NCBI GenBank assembly: GCA_003695865.1
Contig: RFGQ01000707.1
Coordinates: forward strand, 1 to 5,549
Source: Gemmatimonadota bacterium
Lineage (GTDB): Bacteria; Gemmatimonadota; Gemmatimonadetes; Longimicrobiales; Gaopeijiaceae
Length of the DNA: 5,549 bases
Reading direction: 5' to 3'
Shown here: positions 1 through 5,549 of the stretch, one piece after another
Layout: each line of letters begins with the position of its first letter
Position numbering within the stretch: the first letter of the stretch is position 1
Notes under the pieces: model-generated
The model's database searches: none
What the model was told of the DNA's origin: nothing
What the model saw: only the letters and a program-made list of their open reading frames with translations
Made by a program: the position numbers and the translations under genes

Positions 1-2135
1 AGCAAGTGCATGGTACCCGCCCGACCCAGCCGCCACGAGGCGTCCAGCCCGGCGACCGAAGTCGGCGCGACCCGGAAGATCGAGCGCTGCTCCCAGCTCG
101 CGCGCACCACCGGGTCGGTCGCCTGCGCGAACAGCGCGTCGGGCTGGATGAGCGAGACCTGCCCGATGTCGTAGTCGATGCGGTAGTCCACGTCGCGCAG
201 CAGCAGCCGGTCGCCCAGGAAGATGCGCTCCGAGCCCTCGCGAATGCCGATCGCGCCCAACGAGAAGCTGCTGATCACCCCCTCGCTGCGACGCTCGAAG
301 GGGATGGTCAGGCGGTAGAGGCCTCCGGCGTCGCGGTCGAACGGGTCGTCGGCGTCGTAGATGGCCGCGTTGCGGTCGGCGCCGAGCACGTCGGCGACCT
401 GCTCGGCGGTCAGGTCGAGGGAGCGGACCGGCGGCGGGTCGAGGAACGGGCGCAGCGTGGGGAAGACCAGGAACACGCCCTCCACCGCCGGGCGGTCCTC
501 GAAGAACTCCTCGGCGGGACGGTAGATGTGCGAGCGGTCCACGTGGTCGAGCGGCGACTCCTCGTCCATGCCGAACAGGCGCAGGAAGGTCGCGTCTTCG
601 CCCGAAGGAATCGTGCGAAACGTGCGCCCTGCCGACAGCTCGCCGACCGAGATCGTGAGTTCGACCGCCTCGGGGGCGACGTCGGACGACGTCGAGACGC
701 GATAGACCTGGTGCATCTCGAAGTCCCACGTGGGGCGCCCGGGCTGGTGCTGGGCGTTCGAGGCCTTGAGGAGCTGCAGGCGGGGACGTTCTCCCCGGTT
801 GTAGACGCGCTCGGGGTTGTAGGTGCCGACGGTGTCGCCGGTGGCCGTCACGTAGGTGACCGCCAGCACCTCGTCGCGCCGCAGCGGCGACCGCAACGCG
901 ATCCACAGCCCCGACGGATGGACCACGTAGTCCTCGCCGGGCTGCAGGTAGCGAAACCAGCCCGACTCCTCGACCCGGTCCGTGCCGAGCTGGGCCACGG
1001 CATCGGCCTGGATGAGCCCGTTCTCGAGCTGGCGCGAGACCGGGTCGACCTCGAAGCGGTACACCTGAACCGGATCGGGTCCGGGTGCCACATCGGCCGG
1101 CACGCGCGACGCGTCGAGGTCGAGCACGTCGACGTGGGGGAAGCCTTCGATGCTCCTGGGGTCCACCAGGAAGAAGAACTGGCCCTTCACGTAGTCGGCG
1201 TCGTCCAGGACCAGCGTGTCGACCTGCACGAAGGTCTCCTCGCCGGGCGGCCCCGAGAGGCGGAACTCGCGCCTCGACAGATCGCCGCGTTGCTGAGCCC
1301 AGACCCCCCGGAAGAACACCGGACCCACCTGGCCCCGAGCCAGGAAGCCGAAGTTCCCCGCCGGGATCCCCTCGGTGAGGAAGCGGGAGGCGGGCAGGTC
1401 GAACGTCACGTCGCCCACCTCGAGGCTCTGCAGCACGTCGTCCCGGGCGCCGTCGTAGCGGATGCGCACGTCGTTCGCGCCGCCGAACTCGCGCGCCTGG
1501 TCGAAGTCGACGTCGATCGAGATGCGCTCGGCAACCGTACCCTCGATGCGGCCGCCGAACTGCAGGTCGGGGTCGAGTCGGGGGATGAGGTCGGGGTCGC
1601 AGGCAAACTGGACATCGGCGTCGCAGGGCCGGAAGCGCGTCCAGTCTCCGCCCAGCTCCGCGCGGCCGATGAGCGAGACGTCGAGGTCGGAGAGCGCCTC
1701 GCTGAGGCCCCGGGCGCCTCCCTCTTCGCCGGCCTCGCCCAGACGCGCGGCGCGCGCGAGGGTCCGCGCCGCCGGAGCGGGCACGTGCAGCAGTCCGGGC
1801 AGCCGGGCCCGGGAGCGCTCCACCGCGCGGCGCACCCGTAGCCACCCCGGCTGCAGCAGCCACGCTGCCGGACGCTGCAGGCCCGGCTGCTGGACGACCA
1901 GGGGCGCTTCGGGCGAGACGCGCCGGAAGGGCGGCAGCGGCGCCAGGCCCAACCGGCCGATCGGCTCCGCCCGCCGGCCGCGCCCGAACGCGCGCTCCGG
2001 ATCGAGGAACGGCGGCCAGGGAAGCGGCGGCGGCGTCCAGCGAACCGTGTCGGGCCCCGCGCGCGCCGCCAGCGCGAACGCGGGAGGCGGCGCGGAGACC
2101 GTCACCAACGAAGCGGTCAGGACGTGAAGGAGCAT
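1..2135 (-). CDS. sprA: SprA/Sov-like outer-membrane translocon protein of the type IX secretion type, N-terminal part (3' end beyond left edge)
   Basis: The minus frame is open from the ATG at 2135 to the left edge, giving about 711 residues with no stop. Residues 1-23 look like a Sec signal peptide: a hydrophobic stretch followed by AFALA, with cleavage likely after A23. A Pro/Arg/Ala-rich stretch of roughly 120 residues follows, then beta-rich sequence that I recognise as SprA-like: DVDFDQAREFGGANDVRIRY (about 208-227) running into EVGDVTFDLP (239-248), QFFFLVDP (about 319-326), RRDEVLAVTY (419-428), PTWDF (468-472) and FLGDRLLLRDVDYRIDY (639-655). In Bacteroidetes, SprA is the very large (about 2,000+ residues) barrel through which type IX cargo crosses the outer membrane, so only about a third should be here. 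A GTG at 2141 would give a basic n-region (VRM) and is an alternative start. Neither start has an obvious Shine-Dalgarno. The gene is divergent from lptF. The family call is from remembered motifs, not a search. Confidence 0.82.
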   Translation of the reverse strand, partial: MLLHVLTASLVTVSAPPPAFALAARAGPDTVRWTPPPLPWPPFLDPERAFGRGRRAEPIGRLGLAPLPPFRRVSPEAPLVVQQPGLQRPAAWLLQPGWLRVRRAVERSRARLPGLLHVPAPAARTLARAARLGEAGEEGGARGLSEALSDLDVSLIGRAELGGDWTRFRPCDADVQFACDPDLIPRLDPDLQFGGRIEGTVAERISIDVDFDQAREFGGANDVRIRYDGARDDVLQSLEVGDVTFDLPASRFLTEGIPAGNFGFLARGQVGPVFFRGVWAQQRGDLSRREFRLSGPPGEETFVQVDTLVLDDADYVKGQFFFLVDPRSIEGFPHVDVLDLDASRVPADVAPGPDPVQVYRFEVDPVSRQLENGLIQADAVAQLGTDRVEESGWFRYLQPGEDYVVHPSGLWIALRSPLRRDEVLAVTYVTATGDTVGTYNPERVYNRGERPRLQLLKASNAQHQPGRPTWDFEMHQVYRVSTSSDVAPEAVELTISVGELSAGRTFRTIPSGEDATFLRLFGMDEESPLDHVDRSHIYRPAEEFFEDRPAVEGVFLVFPTLRPFLDPPPVRSLDLTAEQVADVLGADRNAAIYDADDPFDRDAGGLYRLTIPFERRSEGVISSFSLGAIGIREGSERIFLGDRLLLRDVDYRIDYDIGQVSLIQPDALFAQATDPVVRASWEQRSIFRVAPTSVAGLDASWRLGRAGTMHL

Positions 2136-2152
2136 CCGCACTCGGGAGAGAG

Positions 2153-2177
2153 GGTCCGGGCGGTCCCGCCCGGGACC
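2153..2177 (-). promoter_or_regulatory. Strong GC hairpin immediately upstream of the sprA start
   Basis: Positions 2153-2162 pair with 2167-2177, giving a 10-bp stem with a single bulged base at 2172 and a 4-base loop at 2163-2166. An overlapping alternative is the perfect 8-bp inverted repeat CGGTCCCG (2161-2168) and CGGGACCG (2171-2178), separated by two bases. The two folds share bases and exclude each other. The structure ends 17 bases before the sprA ATG, or 11 before the alternative GTG. In the sprA transcript it would sit in or beside the ribosome landing zone, and as DNA it could be an operator. The pairing is visible; any regulatory role is inference, and GC-rich DNA forms such stems readily. 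Confidence 0.4.
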
Positions 2178-2236
2178 GGATTGCAGAACCGAGTGTACGG
2201 GGTATCCTTGACGGGCGGCCAGAGGCCGGTACGCCC

Positions 2237-2250
2237 GGGGACGCGTCCCC
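2237..2250. promoter_or_regulatory. Perfect 14-bp palindrome GGGGACGCGTCCCC upstream of lptF
   Basis: GGGGACGCGTCCCC is its own reverse complement over all 14 bases; the flanking bases (C and T) do not extend it. It ends 29 bases before the lptF ATG. If the TTGACG/TACGCC promoter is used, transcription would begin inside it, the usual place for a repressor operator. With the TATCCT promoter it would lie in the 5' leader. Symmetry with no loop fits a dimeric protein site better than an RNA hairpin. No regulator gene is in the window and I do not recognise the motif as a known operator. Confidence 0.4.
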
Positions 2251-2279
2251 TTTCGCACCACCACCGCGCACCGAACGGG

Positions 2280-3743
2280 ATGAGGATCCTCACACGATAC
2301 GTTCTGCGGGCCCACGTGGGCCCGTTCCTGTTCGCGTTCACGGCGCTCACGGGCCTGCTGTTCCTCAACGCCGTCGCCCAGCGGATGGAGAACCTGGTCG
2401 GTAAGGGTCTGTCGGCCGATGTCATCCTGGACTTCCTCGTCCTCTCCCTACCGCACACGATCGCGCTGACGCTGCCCATGTCGGTGCTGGTGGCCGTGCT
2501 CTACGCCTTCAGCGAGCTCACCGCGAACAGCGAGCTGATCGCCATGTCGGCCGGCGGTGTGCGGCCCGAGCGCCTCGTGTTGCCCGTGGCGGTCACGGGC
2601 CTGCTGCTCACGGGCGGGATGTTCCTCTTCAACGACCGGGTGCTGCCCGAGGCGAACCACCGCCTCCGGAACCTAATCGCCGACGTCAGCCTGAAGAGCC
2701 CCACGTTCAACCTCGAAGAGCGTGTGATCAACACGATCGAGACCGAGGGGGGCGTCGGAAAGGTGTACCTCGAGGCCGCGCGCATCGACAACACCACCGG
2801 ACGCATGTGGGACGTGGTCCTCTACGACCTTTCGGATCCCACGTCGCACCGCACGACCTACGCCGACTCCGCCGTCGCGGCCTTCAACCGCGCGCAGACC
2901 GACCTCTATCTGACGCTCTACGACGGCACGATCCACGAGGTGGCCAACGACCGCGAGGGGGGCTTCACGCGGTCGGCCTTCCGGGTGCAGATCGTGCCGC
3001 TTCGAGGAGTGGGCAACGAACTCGAGCGCCACGGTGAACGCCCCCGTCGCGACCGCGAGATGACGATCGCGATGATGAAGGATGGCATCCGCGCCAAGAA
3101 GGCCCAGATCGACGGCGTGCGCGACGCCTCGCTGGGGCGCAGCCTGGGCGTCGTAGCCACCGCCCTCGGACGGCCGCCCATAGGGGTCGAGGGCGTGGAC
3201 GTGCCGCCGCCCCCTCCCGCTCCGGCCAACACCCGCCGGGCGGGGGTCGACGGCCCCCGGCTGCCGCCGCCGCCCAGGGACGAGGTCGTGCGCGGCGTGG
3301 CCCGCGACGCGGCGCAGTCGGTGGCGCAGATCGAGTCCATGGAGCGGAGCATCCGGGAACTGAAGGTCGAGATCCACAAGAAGTTCTCGATCGCCGTGGC
3401 GTGCTTCGTGTTCACCCTCATCGGCGCGCCGCTCGCCGTGCGCTCGCACAGGGGCGGGCTGGGCACGGTGATCGCCATCTCGGTGGCCATCTTCGCCGTC
3501 TACTGGGCCGGGCTCATCGGTGGCGAGCGCCTCGCCGACCGCGGCGTGATCCCGCCCTGGTTCGCCATGTGGGTGGTCGACGCCGGCCTCTTCGTCGCTG
3601 GAGCGCTGCTGCTCTCGCGCATGGCCCGCGATGTGGTCTCGACGCGCTCGGGCGCCTTCGAGGAGCGTGTGACCGCATGGGTCGATCGAATGAGGAGGCG
3701 CTTCACCCCGGCCGGGCGCCGCACCGGGGAGGCCGCGGCCTGA
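2280..3743 (+). CDS. lptF: LPS export ABC transporter permease LptF (YjgP/YjgQ family), with proline-rich insertion
   Basis: This is a 487-residue inner-membrane subunit of LptB2FG, which extracts LPS from the inner membrane and passes it to the LptC/LptA bridge. Residues 1-132 hold three membrane helices (about 13-34, 48-76, 99-118). After the second comes ELTANSELIAMSAGG (79-93), the family's NSE cytoplasmic coupling segment that contacts LptB. Residues about 133-255 form the periplasmic beta-jellyroll region. DREM (258-261) is the family motif after it, and helices at about 369-387, 395-414 and 425-445 close the domain. Family members are usually about 360 residues. The excess lies in an insertion between DREM and helix 4 with proline runs at 309-313 and 329-332, and in a basic tail after 446. 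The ATG at 2280 is chosen because it gives the typical MRILTRYVLR start. The upstream GTG at 2124 would overlap sprA and adds non-family sequence. No good Shine-Dalgarno is seen. The stop overlaps lptG by one base. Confidence 0.93.
   Translation: MRILTRYVLRAHVGPFLFAFTALTGLLFLNAVAQRMENLVGKGLSADVILDFLVLSLPHTIALTLPMSVLVAVLYAFSELTANSELIAMSAGGVRPERLVLPVAVTGLLLTGGMFLFNDRVLPEANHRLRNLIADVSLKSPTFNLEERVINTIETEGGVGKVYLEAARIDNTTGRMWDVVLYDLSDPTSHRTTYADSAVAAFNRAQTDLYLTLYDGTIHEVANDREGGFTRSAFRVQIVPLRGVGNELERHGERPRRDREMTIAMMKDGIRAKKAQIDGVRDASLGRSLGVVATALGRPPIGVEGVDVPPPPPAPANTRRAGVDGPRLPPPPRDEVVRGVARDAAQSVAQIESMERSIRELKVEIHKKFSIAVACFVFTLIGAPLAVRSHRGGLGTVIAISVAIFAVYWAGLIGGERLADRGVIPPWFAMWVVDAGLFVAGALLLSRMARDVVSTRSGAFEERVTAWVDRMRRRFTPAGRRTGEAAA
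3726..3732 (+). promoter_or_regulatory. Ribosome binding site for lptG inside the end of lptF
   Basis: GGGGAGG, containing the full GGAGG core, lies 10 bases before the lptG ATG and within the last codons of lptF. Together with the TGATG stop-start overlap it supports the ATG at 3743, rather than any upstream start, and suggests translational coupling of the two permeases. Confidence 0.55.
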
Positions 3744-4825
3744 TGCGACTGCGCGTGCGCATCCTCGACCGCCTCATCGTCGCCTCGTTCCTGCGCATCT
3801 TCGGCGGCTTCGTGATCGGGGCGCCGTTGCTCTTCGTGGTGGGCGACATCGTCGAGAACATCGACACCTACATCGACCGGCAGCTCGGCTTCGGAGCGGT
3901 CGCGCTGGCCTACGTGTACAAGCTGCCCGAGTTCGTGTCGTGGTCATTCCCCATCGCCGGGCTGCTGGCCGTGATCTTCACGGTCCACTCGATGACTACG
4001 CACCGCGAGGTCATGGCGGCCAAGGCGGGAGGCATCTCGTTCCACCGGCTCGTGGCGCCCCTCTTCGTGACCGGCGCCCTGCTCACGATGGTCGCGCTCG
4101 GTCTCTCGGAACTCGTCCCCGTCGGCAACCGGCGCGCGTCGCTGTTGCTGCGCGACATCGAACTGCGCAGGCGCTGGCGCACCGACTTCGTCTACGAGAC
4201 CGAAAAGGGCTGGGCCGTCTCGGCGCGGCGGCTCACGGTGACTACGGGCCTGATGTCGGAGGTCGTGATCGAGATCCCGCCCGGGGCCGAGGGTGGGCCG
4301 GCGCGCCACATTCAGGCGCGCTCGGCCCGTTGGGACGGTGCCCAGGGGTGGGTGCTCGAAGACGGCTACATGCGGCTGGTGCCGCCCGAAGGCGAGCCGC
4401 GCACGTTCCACTTCATGGAGTACCGTCTGCGCGGGCTCGACGTACGACCCGAGCTGCTCGTGCAGGAGCCCAAAGACAAGGAGGAGTTGCGCGCCGCCGA
4501 GATCGCCCGCCAGGCCGAGATCATCCGGCGCTCGGGCGGCGATCCGTCGCCCTATCTGCTCGAGCGCGATCAGCGCTTCGCCATCGCCGCGGCGACGCTG
4601 GTGATCATCCTGTTCGGAGCGCCGCTGGCCACGAGTTCGCGGCGGGGCGGAGCGGCGTACGGCATCGGGATCGCGTTGGCCTCGACGATCCTCTACATGC
4701 TGGCCTTCCGACTCTCGGGCGCAGCCGGAGAAGCGGGTGCGCTGACGCCCTGGGTGGCGGCGTGGTTGCCGAACGCCCTGTTCCTCACGGGCGGGATCGT
4801 TCTGCTGGCGCGGGTGCGGACCTAG
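3743..4825 (+). CDS. lptG: LPS export ABC transporter permease LptG (YjgP/YjgQ family)
   Basis: This 360-residue protein has the usual length for the family and is the second permease of LptB2FG, pairing with LptF to form the LPS cavity. It starts MRLRVRILDRLIVASFLRIF, followed by membrane helices at about 16-37, 62-84 and 102-124. The cytoplasmic coupling segment between helices 2 and 3 reads HREVMAAKAGGIS (87-99), with HRE where LptF has NSE. Residues about 130-250 are the periplasmic jellyroll, and helices at about 279-297, 306-325 and 335-356 end the protein almost at the stop. The ATG shares its A with the lptF TGA. Assigning F to the first gene and G to the second follows the common gene order; the two are paralogues and the letters could be swapped, but membership of the LptF/LptG family is secure. 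LptB, LptC and LptA are not in the window. Confidence 0.92.
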   Translation: MRLRVRILDRLIVASFLRIFGGFVIGAPLLFVVGDIVENIDTYIDRQLGFGAVALAYVYKLPEFVSWSFPIAGLLAVIFTVHSMTTHREVMAAKAGGISFHRLVAPLFVTGALLTMVALGLSELVPVGNRRASLLLRDIELRRRWRTDFVYETEKGWAVSARRLTVTTGLMSEVVIEIPPGAEGGPARHIQARSARWDGAQGWVLEDGYMRLVPPEGEPRTFHFMEYRLRGLDVRPELLVQEPKDKEELRAAEIARQAEIIRRSGGDPSPYLLERDQRFAIAAATLVIILFGAPLATSSRRGGAAYGIGIALASTILYMLAFRLSGAAGEAGALTPWVAAWLPNALFLTGGIVLLARVRT

Positions 4826-4840
4826 GGCCCACGCAGGGGA

Positions 4841-4893
4841 GGGCGCCGCGTGCGGTGATGCGGTGTCGAGCGCCGCCCGCGGGCGCCGCGTGC
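4841..4893. repeat. 13-bp direct repeat GGGCGCCGCGTGC, copies 40 bases apart
   Basis: GGGCGCCGCGTGC occurs at 4841-4853 and again at 4881-4893, exactly matching and offset by 40 bases. Both copies lie in the short gap between the convergent lptG and dapF-like genes. Each contains the palindrome GGCGCC. No third copy is seen in the gap. Confidence 0.6.
4870..4889. terminator. Possible bidirectional terminator hairpin between convergent genes
   Basis: The perfect 12-bp palindrome CGCCCGCGGGCG (4874-4885) extends, after one mismatched pair, by three more pairs (4870-4872 with 4887-4889). It lies 44 bases after the lptG stop and 7 bases after the dapF-like stop on the other strand, where a shared terminator would be expected. 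No T-run follows on either strand, so it is not a classical intrinsic terminator, and high GC alone can give such stems. Confidence 0.25.
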
Positions 4894-4896
4894 CGC

Positions 4897-5549
4897 TCAG
4901 TCGCCCGCCAGCCCCGCCAGAAACCCCTCGGCCAACTCGCCCTCGCACACCTCCTGCACCGGCCCACGGAGCGTGACCTCGAGGGCCTCGTCCACGCTCA
5001 CGCGCAGCACGCCGCCCTCCATGTGGACGCGGTGCTCGCCCGGCGACGCCCGCCCCGACGACACGGCGGCCACCGCGACGGCGCACGCGCTCGTGCCCGA
5101 GGCGGCCGTCCACCCCACCCCACGCTCCCACACGCGGGCCTCGAGCTGGCCGGGCGCGCGGACGCGCGCGAGCTGCACGTTGGTGCCGTGCGCGAAGGCG
5201 GCGTGCACCGCGAGGGACGAGCCCACCGCCTCGAGGCGCGCTCGCTCGAGCGGCTCGTCGAACACCACCGCGTGGGGGTTGCCGACCGAAACGGGCAGGA
5301 CCGCCACGGTGCCCGCGGCGCCCAGCGCAATCGTGACGGTGGGCGGCTCCCCGGCGCGCACTCCGGGCGCGTCGAGCGCGAGCCCGACGGCCTCGGCGCC
5401 CACCCGCGCGCGGCCCATGCGGACCGACACGTCGTAGACGCCGTCGGCGCCGCGCGCGTGCACCTGCATGGTCACCCGGTCGCCGCCCACCTCGACCTCG
5501 AACGGCTCGACCCCCACGCGGCCCGTGCGTGCGAGCCACGCGGCCAGGA
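4897..5549 (-). CDS. dapF: Diaminopimelate epimerase-like protein (DapF family), C-terminal part, catalytic Cys replaced by Ser (5' end beyond right edge)
   Basis: About 216 C-terminal residues of a DapF-fold protein; the N-terminal part continues past the right edge, so no start is called. DapF interconverts LL- and meso-diaminopimelate in the lysine and peptidoglycan pathway in the cytoplasm, using two cysteines, one in each half. Visible family signatures are VGNPHAVVF (GNPHAVVF at 5260-5283), HGTNVQ, and WERGVGWTAASGTSACAV ending in the AVAVAA helix (first 16 residues at 5083-5130). The Asn of GNPH, the Asn of TNV and the ERG of WERG, which line the substrate site in characterised enzymes, are all kept. 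The usual ERGxGxTxACGTGAC reads with Ser (5098-5100) in place of the catalytic Cys, Trp in place of the usual Glu in GET, and Ser in place of the second Gly. The Cys five residues later is present. The N-terminal cysteine cannot be seen. It could be a lineage variant of DapF or a related racemase/epimerase with another substrate. Confidence 0.8.
   Translation of the reverse strand, partial: LAAWLARTGRVGVEPFEVEVGGDRVTMQVHARGADGVYDVSVRMGRARVGAEAVGLALDAPGVRAGEPPTVTIALGAAGTVAVLPVSVGNPHAVVFDEPLERARLEAVGSSLAVHAAFAHGTNVQLARVRAPGQLEARVWERGVGWTAASGTSACAVAVAAVSSGRASPGEHRVHMEGGVLRVSVDEALEVTLRGPVQEVCEGELAEGFLAGLAGD

Larger units (their letters stand above)
2136..2279. promoter_or_regulatory. Divergent promoter region between sprA and lptF
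   Basis: This is the only space between the two divergent genes, so both promoters are likely here. On the plus strand, TTGCAG (2181-2186) and TATCCT (2203-2208) are separated by 16 bases. A second plus-strand option is TTGACG (2208-2213), a 5/6 match to the -35 consensus, with a poor TACGCC (2230-2235) 16 bases later. On the minus strand TACACT (2197-2192) could be a -10 for sprA, but no good -35 lies upstream of it. All matches are to the sigma-70 consensus, which may not hold in this phylum. The region also contains the two inverted repeats listed separately. Confidence 0.35.

Noticed and set aside
6..1841. 611-residue open frame on the plus strand
   Set aside because: It is the exact codon-register antisense of the SprA-like gene. 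Its translation is low-complexity Arg/Ala/Val/Asp/Glu/His sequence without recognisable motifs, while the minus strand gives a signal peptide and family motifs.
1462..2127. 221-residue plus-strand frame over the sprA N-terminus
   Set aside because: It is Ser/Arg/Pro-rich shadow sequence opposite the signal peptide and first conserved block of the SprA-like protein.
2181..2235. A confident single promoter for lptF
   Set aside because: Two overlapping sigma-70-like candidates exist and neither is close to consensus at both boxes, so I list only a promoter region.
2124..2279. 52-residue N-terminal extension of LptF from a GTG at 2124
   Set aside because: It would overlap the start of the divergent sprA gene and run through the promoter region. 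The added residues resemble nothing in the family, and the ATG at 2280 gives a typical LptF start.
2673..3449. 258-residue minus-strand frame inside lptF, and similar frames at 2918-3490 and 2117-2479
   Set aside because: All are complementary to lptF, which has well-supported membrane helices and motifs. High GC leaves antisense frames open.
3401..3742. 114-residue N-terminal extension of LptG
   Set aside because: It reads lptF in another frame and is Arg/His-rich low-complexity sequence. The ATG at 3743 has a GGGGAGG site and yields the family's usual 360 residues.
4826..4896. A small gene or RNA in the convergent gap
   Set aside because: It is only 71 bases, with no start, ribosome site or tRNA-like fold; only a direct repeat and a GC stem are seen.
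3944..5539. 531-residue minus-strand open frame across lptG and the DapF-like gene
   Set aside because: It is antisense to lptG and out of frame with the DapF-like gene. The product is Arg/Gly/Ala-rich without motifs, whereas lptG and the DapF-like frame both have clear family signatures.

Overview
The window is very GC-rich and uses GC-ending codons throughout. It encodes outer-membrane biogenesis functions: the LPS-export permeases LptF and LptG, and a SprA-type outer-membrane translocon protein. This points to a diderm, LPS-bearing bacterium with a high-GC genome. SprA together with high GC suggests Gemmatimonadota or a relative in or near the Fibrobacteres-Chlorobi-Bacteroidetes group. 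That placement is an inference from gene content, not a database result.

Layout. Positions 1-2135 (minus) hold the N-terminal ~711 residues of a SprA/Sov-like protein whose 3' end lies beyond the left edge. Because it has no stop inside the window it is easily missed, and an open frame on the opposite strand covers much of it. Positions 2136-2279 are a divergent intergenic region of about 144 bp. It holds candidate promoters, a perfect 14-bp palindrome (2237-2250) ahead of lptF, and a strong GC hairpin (2153-2177) just ahead of the sprA start. Positions 2280-3743 (plus) are lptF and 3743-4825 (plus) are lptG, joined by a one-base TGATG overlap, so they are almost certainly one operon. Positions 4826-4896 are a short convergent intergenic region with a 13-bp direct repeat and a GC hairpin. 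Positions 4897-5549 (minus) are the C-terminal ~216 residues of a diaminopimelate-epimerase-fold protein (DapF-like) whose 5' end lies beyond the right edge. No gene-free stretch exceeds 300 bases.

How the genes fit together. LptF and LptG form the transmembrane pair of the LptB2FG ABC transporter, which extracts LPS from the inner membrane for delivery to the outer leaflet. SprA is the giant barrel of the type IX secretion system, whose substrates are often anchored to the cell surface through LPS. A head-to-head arrangement of sprA and lptFG is therefore functionally suggestive, though co-regulation is not shown. DapF acts in meso-diaminopimelate supply for lysine and peptidoglycan; this copy has Ser where the C-terminal catalytic Cys is expected.

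I found no mobile element, CRISPR array, RNA gene or clearly novel multi-gene system. The points most worth a second look are the SprA homologue, the Cys-to-Ser change in the DapF-like protein, the proline-rich insertion in LptF, and the two inverted repeats in the divergent intergenic region.
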